From assembly GCA_921293015.1 (NCBI GenBank), contig OV121090.1, positions 37,793,082-37,857,081 on the forward strand: a stretch of DNA of 64,000 nt, read 5' to 3'. Below the pieces are notes generated by a model. That model saw only the letters and a list, made by a program, of their open reading frames with translations, did not search any database and was not told where the DNA came from. The position numbers and the translations under genes are program-made. Shown here one piece after another: positions 14,291 through 25,551 of the stretch (the stretch's first letter is position 1; every line of letters starts with the position of its first letter). Source of the stretch: Phorcus lineatus. Taxonomy: Eukaryota > Mollusca > Gastropoda > Trochida > Trochidae.

Positions 14291-15120
14291 CTCCATTATA
14301 ACTATATTTACTTTTCATAGCTCTGTTTTGTAATTGGTAATTAAAGTTTATCTGGATATATCTGCTTCCTTATCTTGATTTATGTTGCTGGATAACCCTT
14401 CTATTAAATTAGGAATTTTCAAGCAATTGTAATCATTCATAATTCGATGTTTTGGTCGTATCACCTATTGCTGGGACTTACGAAGAAAAGAAGCTACATA
14501 ATATGAATTGCCGTACAACACTGGAACAAAGGAAACATTTCAGTGTTAAAAGTCCCACGAATTTGAGAGACAAAAGAGTTAAATTTCGATTTTCTAGATA
14601 TCTCAGACTGGTTTAATCGTGGAAGATTCCAGATATGGAACTTTCTTGAATCTATTTACCTATGTAAATGGCTTGCTCATGAAACTTTCCCACATTTTTA
14701 TCACCCTTTTACATTTGACTTTGCGATCATTCTGCTGTGCCATTGCTCTCTACATTTTTTAAAACTGTTTACATCCGGACTCATCAAGACCGGACTCAAC
14801 CTATTAACTGTTTGACCAAGAAATTTGGTGAATATATTATTCTGACAGATTTGCTATTGCATAACCTATTTGTATCAGTCTTTATTGTAACTTTAATTTG
14901 CAGTATTGATTTATATTGATATTATAATATTCAAATATTTCTCTTGAACTGTCATATTTTCCTGGTTTGCCAGTTCTTTTTCTTAAAAATTTCATGTAAC
15001 AATATCTAAATGTATATATGCAATCATTAAAACTTTCCCATACTGCATTAAGCGTATTGATCTTCAATGGATTGTATTGCTGAATAATGGGATACCTGCT
15101 CCAAAACCTTCTGTCCAGTG
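14291..15120. other. Non-coding DNA before duplication copy A
   Basis: Short open frames only. Copy A of the tandem duplication becomes recognisable near 15121. Its true left edge may lie somewhat earlier. Confidence 0.4.
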
Positions 15121-18100
15121 TCGCCCGGCTACAGCATATTGGTTTGTTTGAATTGAGAGTCATCAAAGCTGGATTGTTATCAACCAGCTGACATGCGTGA
15201 TACTTGACTTGTCACATCTTCTGGTTCACACGTTTAGAAACGTCCTTGGTGTTGTTTAAACAAACACGATTAAGTAGAGGAGTTGTCAGCTTCTCTGTAC
15301 AACACCCCCCAACAGATTCATATTTCAAAGTCTTTATAAACCAATCCTTTGTTTAACTCTGTCAAGTCTTTTATAAATGCTCTGTCTACCTTTGTGTACC
15401 TATATATCTTTTTCATAGTGTTTTCAACGCTGAACGGCGGGATTAGGTTTTGTTTAAAAGTTATTTCAAGAGAAGCACACATACATTCGAAGTTTGATTT
15501 CAAACATTCATGCACACTTGGGTCGTATGGTCAGTTTCCGGACTGTATTTGTTGCTTATGATCAATGACGTTTCTCTAGATATTGTACAAGCAAAGATAC
15601 TGGCTATATTAGGCCGATAAATGTTGCTTAAAGTTTAGTTACAAAAAACCTCATTATATTTGTTTATATCAAAAAAATTAATCATGAAATGCACTTTAAT
15701 CCTATTTTCACCAAACAATGTTCCTGTCCAAAGTGTGTTATTCTGTCTTCCTTTTTTGAAGCGAAACTACGTTAGTCGTTAATATGAAAAATATTGATTA
15801 TAGATATTCTGTGATATAATTCTATTTTTATGATTGCAACGTTTATTTGTAAAGCCCTGAAAAATAATATGAAAGGAAATAAATCACCTGCGAAAACATA
15901 ATCAAGAAACGTCGACAGTTACTTAATGAGGAACAATGGAATTTTATTTGCTAATGAATTAGATTTTGTAATGTACAGCACAGGGACTTTCATCATCGTC
16001 TTCTTGACGACTTGAGACTGAATAGATACCTTAAGATACTGAACGTTGCAAGACCTTTTGATTACGTGCCTGAAATGCAGAAATCTCCATTTTTATGCCA
16101 GAAGTTTAAAGAGAAGAGGAGTATATTGTTATTAAATGGAGAAGTTGGTTCTGTAAACATACACAACACGATGTTAACTGATGCAGTTGATCAGTACATT
16201 TAACAACCATCACTTTCACATCTTGACTCCATCAGATGGTTACACAGATCCTGCTCTTACAACGTCATCAGGTCAACATAATAGTACTCTCATCACAACC
16301 TATTCAATGAAGGGGGATTATCTAGTTTTATGTCAAACCCTACTTTCCGTTTGCCACACTTGTATGTTACTAGTCATGATCCTTTAATGTAAAACAAAAG
16401 GTAATGCAAGTATGGAGGAATAGGAAATTTGAATTATATTGCAGATGAAGTTCATTTGTGAAACCTGAAATTACGATCTGGAACAGACTCTTAATCTCCT
16501 CGGAAAAGGGATTCCTTTTAGGCTGATATATACAAAGTAACCATGTAACATCTTCACAAAAAAGTTAATCCTTTAGGCAAATAATTCGAGCTATGTCGTA
16601 CAAGAGCCATGTGAGTTAACCTCTCTTCATCGTGCAAGAATAGTTGTTTGTGAGGCTCAAATGAACATGCCTGAACACATGTATCTTCACAAGTACACAT
16701 GAAAAAACGATCTGTATCAGGGTTTACCTGTTACTATTTTGGATATGTTTATAAAACTTGTACTTGTCTTCAGTCAGTATCTCGGTCAGTGTGAAATGGC
16801 ATCTACTCACATATTGGAAACCTTGGAACAACTGACCTCGGGAGATTGACAGTGCCAGAACTGCTCCATCAATGTATTGTATAACTCATGTTGAAATTGT
16901 GATTATTTCCTTGGTTCCTGTTTTCAAATGCCCTTCTCAGTAGAAATAACAACAAAAACAGCATATGATTTCTAAATCATATATGCTAAATCATTTCCTC
17001 TTCATTGCCACTCAATGGTATGAATAAAACTCCTGAGAGCTTATGGACGTATTTAAACGTTAAATCGTTATTTGTTCACTAATTGTCCCAATTAATGTTC
17101 AGAGGTATAAAAACATAAATTGCTGGACTGGAGGTTTCTTGTCGACAGCAGTGATTTGAAAGAAATTAATAGGATATTAGAGTATGTTAAATTGGAGTAT
17201 GTATCGAATAAATACAGAAAACTGCATTTTTGGCTGCTGACAAGTCTAGTTTTCTCTTTTTTTAAATTATTCATTTTTCTTATAATGTTATGGTCTGTGG
17301 ATGTACATGATATGGTTCATTTGATGTCTTATTTGATAATCGCTCTAAAAATAATTGGCATTTGGCATCAATTACATTGAGTATAATATTATGCAGCTGA
17401 ATAATTGTTTTATTATATATGTTGCAAATGTCGTTTTTAATGTATGGGGTAATTTATTTAGTTGTTTTGCTTTAAATATATTATATTTCATGATTATATA
17501 TAAATATCTGATTTAATACATCGTTTCTGTTTTCTGTGTATACAAAGATATGTTTAATTAACACTCTGTTTTTTATTCGATCCAATTGGTCATTTCTAAC
17601 CAGATACGATTCTATATTTTGCAATCATAAAACAAATGAAGTCTAGTTTTCCTTGTTATAATTTAAAATAACTATATTCAGCTAACACAATATCACAGAT
17701 TCCCTCATAGCTGAACTTTGAGTCTTCAATACAAAAACAACGGCACAGCGAGGAGTATGACACTAATGTAGTGCAAATAATTGGAGAGACTTAAAAAATC
17801 AAAGCAAAAAAGGGATTTCACATTGCCACCTGACAGGACTAATAGATTTGTTTTTGCTGTTTTTACACACACAGCCTCAAGCTTCCTAAATTATTTTTCT
17901 TTTAGCTTGCTTAGTCGTAACATTTATTTTTGAGAAGAATTATGAACACATTAGGTCCTTTAAAGATTTACTTACTTCACTTACTTACTCCTTTACTGAT
18001 GATTGTCTCATATTTACGTCACCTCGACCCATGATCAATCTACATATTCACATGAACCCTAGACTTGCAATGAGAGTGATCGTTTTCAAGTTGATACATT

Positions 18101-18172
18101 ACCTGCCCTCTACACAAGTAATTCAACCATGTCAATCATCATATATGTTCATTATCGAAACTGACTCCAGTC

Positions 18173-18486
18173 CATTCGGCTAAATCAGCGTATAGGAATC
18201 CGCCCTCGCTTCTTCCTAATACCCTGATCTCTTTCGGACTAAATCCCTCGTATGGCTGGCGGCTTGGTATTCGTGGCTATGCTCACCTGTAATTTTTTCA
18301 GCCATTATTTAATGGGCTTGAAGCTACTAGCTTGAACTCAGCGGATTTTTGTGTGCCGCTGTTGCTGAATGCAAGTCGTCTCATTGGCTGGTTTGATAGC
18401 TAGCGATACGAGCGTTTTGGCTTGAAGGAGATCAGGGTATTAGGAAGGAGCGAGTGCGGATTCCTATACGTTGATTAAGCGGCATG
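18173..18486. mobile_element. MITE with long TIRs, Mutator-like, copy 2
   Basis: Same family as 9515-9842, including the internal blocks TGGCTATGCTCACCTGTAAT, TTGAACTCAGCGGATTTT and GTCGTCTCATTGGCTGGTT. The arms extend further out than in copy 1: left CATTCGGCTAAATCA, right complement CATGCCGCTTAATCA. Flanks are ACTCCAGTC (18164-18172) and AGTCCAGTC (18487-18495), a 9-bp target duplication with one difference. No counterpart was found at the matching place in duplication copy B, so it probably inserted after the A/B duplication or was lost from B. Confidence 0.85.
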
Positions 18487-19164
18487 AGTCCAGTCGTTCA
18501 GGGATAGCATTTGTAACTTATTGCAAATGTGAAAACTAGGAAATCTATAAATTAATGCACCGCGAATCAAACACGTCACGTTAGAAAAGAAATATGGCAG
18601 AGAACCTGCGCCTACTGACACAAAAGTAACAATATTTATCGAAATCTTGACTGTGACGATGATTGGACAATAAAACTAACAAGCAAATACTAAGTAAGCT
18701 TGGGGCCAATTGCGAAATAAGATCATCCATTTGTATCCAAAGGGTAAAAATTTCCAAAACCGCCAACCTGGCAAAAGTCATGGTAAACGTACATGGCGTC
18801 AAGTCTTAACAACTCTCGCTTCAATGAGAAATAGCGTCTGCGCATGTCCGGTAAGAAAAATGTTCTTGAATGAATAAAGCATTCTTAATTCCCGACAGGT
18901 AAATTTGGTGAGGGATTCTAAAATATGACTTCAAATGCTCATGAAGACATATGTGGTATGGAAGAAAGACAAATATCTCATAAGTACTACTCACAATCTT
19001 CCTTCAATCGCTCATATAACGGAACTACTTTCATAGGGTACCCTAACCATGCATTATCATTCAATTTAAACACCACAGGAGGTCAATTCCTCACCATCTT
19101 AACTAGGAGACATGTGTCCTGGTCTTCTTTTTTGTTTAGCAGAAGGTTGTGTGACATTATGCTC

Positions 19165-19440
19165 AAACTCTGTAACCTATGGGGATACATAAAAAATAAA
19201 AAACCTATGTGGAAGACGCAGGAAGTCAAGTCCTCAGCTTGTAATCAAGGAGACGTATCCTAATCTTCTTTTTCGTAAATCGGATGGATAAAATGGGGTG
19301 AGCATGGACAATGGAGCAGCATGCTCAAATGGAGAACCAGCTCCTGGTTGAGCTTAAAGGTATTCTTGTCTAAAACCCTCTAATTCACGGGCGCCCAAAT
19401 ATAGTTTGTAAAAACTGTATAATTCTATCATTCAAGTTTG
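19165..19440 (+). pseudogene. Exon-like module, degenerate copy in A
   Basis: One of the recurring exon-like modules. From ATG at 19311 it reads MEQHAQMENQLLVELKGILV and then stops (TAA 19371-19373). The QLL..L.GIL core aligns with IERQLFDKLTGILD-type residues in the better copies (43.3, 49.15, 55.0 kb). Upstream TTCTTTTTCGTAAATCGG and the AAGGAGAC block are shared with the 28.7 and 29.1 kb copies. A donor-like GTAAAA lies near 19408. An extra, more decayed piece of the same repeat lies near 19.1 kb. Its function is unknown. Confidence 0.5.
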
Positions 19441-22400
19441 AGGTGATTAAATCAATATCTAATAGTTAACACTACATTCACCAGTTGAAATCTATACAAT
19501 GCTTTGTCATTGTGGTGAGTACTTCTTTTTGAGTCATCATTGGAAACATTAAATTTAAAAGTCTAGTCAGTACATCTCATCTTAAAAGTTGTTTTTAAAA
19601 ATAATGAGATCAGTTTGAACTTATCCAGTATAATGCTGATGTGTTTATGTTTGGCTGATTTCCAATGATATGACTTTGAAAGGCAATAACCATTAAACTT
19701 GCTATATTGTCAAAGTTTTACGAATATCACCAAGCAAAAAGTAGAATTTGTTTCTAAATTATTCTAAACCATTTCCTTCATAGAGTTTAAACTGATCACG
19801 ACGTTGTTAAGTTAATCATGGGCACAGCGGACGATTTATCTTGGGTACTGATGATCATTAATCCTATTATACCGTAATCTCTGCTAGAATGTTTTTGTTA
19901 TAATTTATTAAATTTAGCTTACTCTAATGATCGAAGAATGGAAGACTTTGTTTCCAATGTCTTCATTTTGCTCAATTTACAAGTCAGCTACACCTTATCC
20001 TCAATATTTTCAAGACACAAGGAATCAATGTTCAATCTTTATTAAGCTATTCAGTATTTTTTGATCAATTACATAAAGGGGCAGTAGCACGTTTGATTTC
20101 TGTAAAATGTTCCAAATAAACAATTATGTCAAATGTATAATATTGAGACTGTCAGAACATCTCACGACTCAACCCCCATAGTCATAGAGGAAATAATCAG
20201 ATGTCAAGCAAAACCAGTCATTTTTGTATGGACACCTCTGATAATGCTAAGGAAGGGAATAGATTTGCATAGATGAAAGTGTTATGATTCCGTAGATTCT
20301 GGTCATTTTATATTTGTTTCTTATCTACATCCGTCTATCACTTAGTATGCATAACTGATATCAGAACATTTGCACTTTTTTGTGTAACTAACATCAGTAT
20401 TAATTCGAATTTTACCATTTTTTTGCATTGAGATGACTTTGTCCTGAACTTCCTAAGAGAACTATAGTCGTCATTAGTGCAATGACAGCTTCCCAGGTTT
20501 TTCTGAAATTAGAAATAGAGTGACTGAGATGCATTTGACACATCAAGAAGTGATTATGTCTATTTCATATTCAATACTAAGGCACTAAGGCAGCTAATAT
20601 CTAATAGTATCATATCAATATTTCATATTTTATATTTCACCCACCTGTCCCTTCAGTATAAAAGTACTATGTGAATTACCCACAGGCTGACCAAACGGCA
20701 ATACTTATTCTCACATTCTTACATCTATCAACATTTATCTTTGCTTCCTAACTTTGTTTCTAAATGTGAGTAATAGACATATCTATCTATGAACTGGTAA
20801 TTTAACCTAAATAACAATAATGCAATATCAGGCTGATGTTGGGAAAAACTAACTTATATCAATATATGTAGGAATAACATATATAGGTCGAATAATAACA
20901 AAATACACATTAATCAAATTATCAGATGTAATGTCCTGCAACTCTCTCTGTCCATATGAAAATGACACAACTTGAGATTGAATATCATTGCACCTTTTTG
21001 CCAATTCTGAAATTATACAGCAGGCTGTCAAGAGTGATACATTCTGTATTATTAGGGATGGCCTGCTTCATGGTGTCATCAAAGCATGTTTTCTGAAAAC
21101 GCAGTTGCCAATTTAACCAAAGTGCATGAAAAAATAAGCTGAAATCACTAGATGGAAAACCCTTTCAAAGTAAATGAACCACGTGTTTGATGAATTCATG
21201 GAATGGATCACTTCAATATCATATTTTGTGTTCAAATAATTTTTTTGGATTAATTTAACGCATGGTATGGATTGATTTGTGAACGGGGCTTTAGAGATAA
21301 TAATGTTTGTAACCTGGTCTTTTGCCAAGAAATGAAAATCCCAAAAGGAAATTCATCTTTACATTTTAACCAATAATAATCATTAAAGATCTAAATGCTC
21401 GCTATTGAAAAAGATGGTTTCCTCTTAAATGAATCTTAAAAACAATGAATTACATTTTACCAAGCTGAAAATAGCTTTTCAATTTGCTGAATATGCATAC
21501 AAGAGTGTCCAAAAACAGAAGAATAAAAACTACTTCGACAGTATTCATGATAGTTCCTGAAAAACATCTCGTGCAACCCCAAAAAACAACAGTTGACGGA
21601 ACTCTGTGCACTGCATACTTCATCTCATAACCTGTTACAAATGAAAACGATACTGCTTTTGAATGTGGATATAATGGTAACCATGGCAGCGAGAAACATT
21701 GTTTTAATTTGCTTGACTTTCAAAGATCTCTTGTTATCATGTTATTATTAATTATATTCAAATAAAACATTCTGTTTAAAAGCAGCTTTGTAATGTAAAA
21801 ACCAATCTACTCCACGAAATAGAATGTCAACAGTGTATCTTTTTAATGAGTTTTCTGTGTCAATTCTAAAAGGCAAAACTCTTAAATGTCTCTAAATGGT
21901 CATGTTTTTATTTCGCGACACTTCAAGGTTTGGCTGACTTTAGCAGACTCTATGCTGAATTACAGATCTGTTGAGCATTTCTATACTAATATTAGTTCTG
22001 TTGAAGACCTTTTTTCAGTACACCTCTTGACAGAGATCCTATTTTGCATTTTTCTTTAGAGAGATCTTGCTTTTTTTTAATATAGCTTTGCTCAAAGTAA
22101 AAAACTAGAATGAATAAATACTCACACGATAAGCTTAAATTTTGATGAGCACAGAACCAACTAACAAAGGCCGAGCTTAAACCGACTTACCCTTTAACCA
22201 ATTAACAGCCTATACAAGGTAATGAAAGAAAACAAATCAATAAGTACAGATTTGGTTCATAGAATACAACTGGATGTTCTGAAAACATTTGATTAATTTG
22301 GAAATCTAACGCGGACATTGCATGTTGCAGTTCAAAGCGTGGATAACATGTAGTTCATAATGTTGAATTTTATTGTGATTGAACAATGCGCTCAACCCCA

Positions 22401-22584
22401 ACACCGCACATATGTCTGCCTTCTGAATTCAAATTCTAAGTTCCTTTGTTGGTTATCGGTAGTTTATGTTTGACTGGTAGATTCGTCTGCACAGCAGACT
22501 ACTCATCCTTGGTTTGTCAATTCAATTTACCCTGTGTGAATGTTTGGTTAGGCTTTGCTCTTTGAAACGTAGTTACTCAGCTAA

Positions 22585-22757
22585 CGATCCCGCCAGGGGG
22601 TTGGCAACTTTGTCTGCTATCCTGAATTTCAGCGCATTACCACCAATAGTTTCACCGCAATTCATAGCCAAAATGGTGTTGCTGATTTCTCCCTGCAATA
22701 ATGGTAGCAGCCGCGATACAAGTGAAATACTCTTGAATGCGGCATTAAACTCCTCAC
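22585..22757 (+). mobile_element. 5'-truncated SINE with target duplication
   Basis: Starts inside the SINE just after the B-box region (CGATCCCGCCAGGGGGT) and continues through GGCAACTTTGTCTGC, TTTCACCGCAATTCATAGCC, CTCCCTGCAATAATGGTAGC, AGCCGCGATACAAGTGAAAT and GCGGCATTAAACTCCTCAC. It is flanked by a perfect 12-bp direct repeat, TTACTCAGCTAA, at 22573-22584 and 22758-22769. It also carries an internal deletion relative to the copy at 37.9 kb. 5' truncation with a target duplication is a typical product of target-primed reverse transcription. Confidence 0.9.
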
Positions 22758-23699
22758 TTACTCAGCTAATATAATGAACCTGCATTTTCATCTCCTTTGT
22801 CGTACTTTTTATGTACAAAGTTTTCTAAAGTTCTGGAAAAATCAGAAACTGCAAAAGACAAGATGGTTGAGGCTACTGTATACTTTCTAACGTGTGAGTT
22901 TTGTTTTGTTTTGTTTAGTAATATTTTTACCATGAAGTTACAAAAGGCAGAACTTAACGGATCTTACCTGATTTGTTTTCCAATTCGGAGATGTCTTCTT
23001 CGCGAAACCAGTTTTTAATAACTCTGTCCTTTTATTTATTTGACATATGGATCACTATTATTTCAGCTCTTGTTACTACTAATTCAATTAGAAATAGCAC
23101 ATTATCTTAAAATTACCATGTCCAAATATTTTGATAACAATGGTCCCAGAGATGAATAATTGAAGTTACAGATATCTTAATGGTGATAACTATTGCATAC
23201 AATTAAAATATTTTATTAACGGTTCCATGTATTTAAAGGCCCTGACACAAACATAAATTACGTAGTTATAAATAATGCAGATAATGCTTCTCTCTAGCTA
23301 TTACTATCAATGCGCTCACAGGCAATATACCATATACATTATTTGGAAAATATGTATACATTCAGGCTATACGGTTAAATCTAAAAGACCATGATGAGTT
23401 TAAGATGCATTAATTTCCTTAAACTACGGAAACCATAAATAAAGGTAAATCACATTGTGCATATTAACTGAAAACAGAAAATGTCACTCGCTATTGTTAA
23501 TGCATTGCTTATACTATGCATCTTGACGAATAATTAATCCTTTGTTCTCAGCAATATGCAAGTATACGCAAAAGCTGCAAACGTTCCCTAATCTGACTTT
23601 TTTAAAAATCAACTCTTCCCATTTTTGCACACACACAATTCTTCTAATTTTTTACATATATTCTCATTGAGGTCAATTGTCAAGAATGATACTCATTTC

Positions 23700-23999
23700 A
23701 TTTCAACAGCACAGTGGTCAACTCTTTCAGCTTCGGATCAAGAGGTCCTTGGTTCGATTCCCACCAGGAGCTCGTAAACTTTGCAGAAGAGAACTGTTCT
23801 ACATGCAGTAAGGTTTTGGTGCTATGGTACACTGAATTTCGTCAGTACCATTGATGGTTTGCTACTTACAACTGTTTGCAGGTTTCATCGCAATGCAGAC
23901 ATATAGGTACAATGGTGTTGCAGTCTGTCTCTTTTAAAGAAGTGAAATACTCTTGAAAGTGGCGTTAACCCCCAAATCACCTCACTTCACCTCACCTCA
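23700..23999 (+). mobile_element. tRNA-derived SINE, diverged copy
   Basis: The same SINE family as 37878-38192. A-box-like AGCACAGTGG lies at 23708 and a B box GGTTCGATTCC at 23751-23761. The body is recognisable (AGAACTGTTCTACATGCAGT, GGTTTCATCGCAATGCAGAC, AATGGTGTTGCAGTCTGTCT) and the tail is CACCTCACTTCACCTCACCTC. The first bases of the head are replaced. CTCATTTC occurs at 23692 and 23996 and could be the target duplication, but the tail itself makes this ambiguous. No match at the equivalent site in copy B. Confidence 0.85.
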
Positions 24000-24325
24000 T
24001 TTCGATAGATATGGAACCCATGGAACGATAGAAAGTTATATTGATTGATATGGGTCTAAGTAGATTGTAAATGAAAATGAAATTGAAAATGAAATTAGGA
24101 TACTCTGTTGCTTCTTCATTGATGCGATTCTGAGTGACTAAAAAGTCAATCTATCATTTAAAGTAGACACCATCTAATCATCATTTCAATGATTAGATTA
24201 GGTCTTAACTCTAAATTTCCGAAGAATTGATAGCGTAACAATGTTTATAGATAAATGCTAGTTTTACTATTTTTTGACATTTTGATAATTGGTTTAAAAG
24301 AGTAGAGTTTTACGTATACGCTTAC

Positions 24326-24457
24326 AATACCAAAGTAAAAGGATGTCAAGCAGATGTCTGTGAATGGCAGGAAGTTCTTATTAAGGTCAAGGAAACCCGT
24401 CAACTTATCCAATAGCTGGAGCTCAATCTCCATTATAAGGGAATATTTTTGGAACAT
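24326..24457 (-). pseudogene. Exon-like module, copy E1
   Basis: Minus-strand open stretch beginning MFQKYSLIMEIELQLLDKL at 24457 and continuing TGFLDLNKNFLPF. The core aligns residue for residue with copies at 34.3, 43.3, 49.15 and 55.0 kb. The 3' end reads TTTGGTATT followed directly by GTAAGC (complement at 24320-24325), a good splice donor, and the frame is open into it. Relative to the 55.0 kb copy, the DITAACRPSYFGL part is shortened. No upstream exon was identified. It could be a real exon of a lineage-specific gene, or a pseudoexon carried by duplication. Confidence 0.5.
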
Positions 24458-24479
24458 GACAAACTAATGTCAAGCCTTA

Positions 24480-25480
24480 CTCAATTGCTCTCTTCCAATA
24501 CTGATAATCGAACAGCAGATGTAAGACGCCTGTCTCCTTCCAGGATGACATGATCGGGGACTTTTGTCAATATGCCGGATAACGATTTTAGGATTTAAGG
24601 ATCTGCTTTGGTGTTATAAACCATAAAAGAAAGATTATGATCAATAGCTATTAGACATAATCATGTCTTTCACTTGTTCTAAACACATTGTTGGAAACAG
24701 TAAAAGGACATGTACATGAATAAATAAATCTATGTCAGTATTGAAAATATTATAATTAGTTATAATCAAACTTGCCATTGAGACAGACTTATATGTTACA
24801 AATAAGACAAATAATGATATTAAAATCTTTGTGTGACTAATGACAAGATATGAGAAATTAGAACTTGCAATAGCGTGACATGTAATATTTGTGTGCAGAT
24901 TTAATTCTTGAGTCTGTAAAAAGATTGGTGGCTGGATGTTTGACCAGTCAAAACCAGTCATTGTTGCAAGAGTGACATGAAGTGATATTGCATTCTGATA
25001 ATCCCAAAAATTAACCAGAAAAATGTCGAAACTGTGTAATACTTAAAATATGATAAGATATAGTTTTGAGGCAGCAATACAATTAAGTTACTTTTTATTT
25101 ATTTCTACTTTTATTAGCACATATTGATACATATTTTTGATATCAGAAGACACTAGGGTGAGATTCTATTTATCATTCGAAATAATTTTTCATTTTGATT
25201 TCGTGAAAAAATATAAATTTCTGAACACTGCACTACTCTACGCACTGTGACGTCTTTATGTTTATGGTGTCATAGCACTGTGATATGATTTGATGATGTA
25301 AAACAATTGTGATGTTAGGAACTTGACTGTAACAGGGTATTGTTCAAAATCTAGTGTCCTAGGAGATATCGACAATAAGCGATATCTCATGTGGAACACA
25401 GATTTGGATGATAAATGTATATATTCCTTACTGTAAAAAGTTGGAGATCAAGACATTCAATAATGGATTTTGGTATCAAT
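24480..25480. other. Spacer between duplication copies A and B
   Basis: AT-rich, with short open frames only (longest 106 codons, minus strand, hydrophobic and low in complexity). No repeat recognised. Confidence 0.4.
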
Positions 25481-25493
25481 CGTACTACATGTA

Positions 25494-25551
25494 GTGAGTG
25501 AGTAATTTATTGTTTAACGCCGCTTGAGCAATATTTCAGCCATTAGCGGCG
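25494..25551 (-). mobile_element. 58-bp tail-only retroposon with perfect TSD
   Basis: Insertion of 58 bp flanked by CGTACTACATGTA at 25481-25493 and 25552-25564, a perfect 13-bp target duplication. Read on the plus strand it starts GTGAGTGAGTAATTTATTGT, then TTAACGCCGCT, a loop ending in CAGCCATT, and AGCGGCG. CGCCGCT and AGCGGCG form a perfect 7-bp stem. Read on the minus strand the order is hairpin, GTTAAAC, CTCAC-type tail, exactly the 3' end of the SINE at 37.9 kb. There is no tRNA head or promoter. Confidence 0.9.

Larger units (their letters stand above)
15121..24480 (+). repeat. Tandem segmental duplication, copy A
   Basis: Collinear with copy B (26229-34390). Anchor pairs read by eye: 15121-15260 with 26229-26370; 15290-15555 with 26398-26662; 16775-16965 with 26820-26990; 17690-17945 with 27196-27440; 19170-19510 with 28950-29260; 20930-21340 with 30100-30530; 22140-22340 with 31200-31385; 22790-23330 with 31920-32720; 24350-24480 with 34250-34390. 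Order and orientation are kept. Indels are frequent, so it is not recent. Copy A alone carries the MITE at 18.2 kb and the SINEs at 22.6 and 23.7 kb. No intact gene lies within it. Confidence 0.85.

Noticed and set aside
14882-15166. 94-codon minus-strand frame
   Set aside because: No domain, no splice context, and the duplicated part in copy B is not open.
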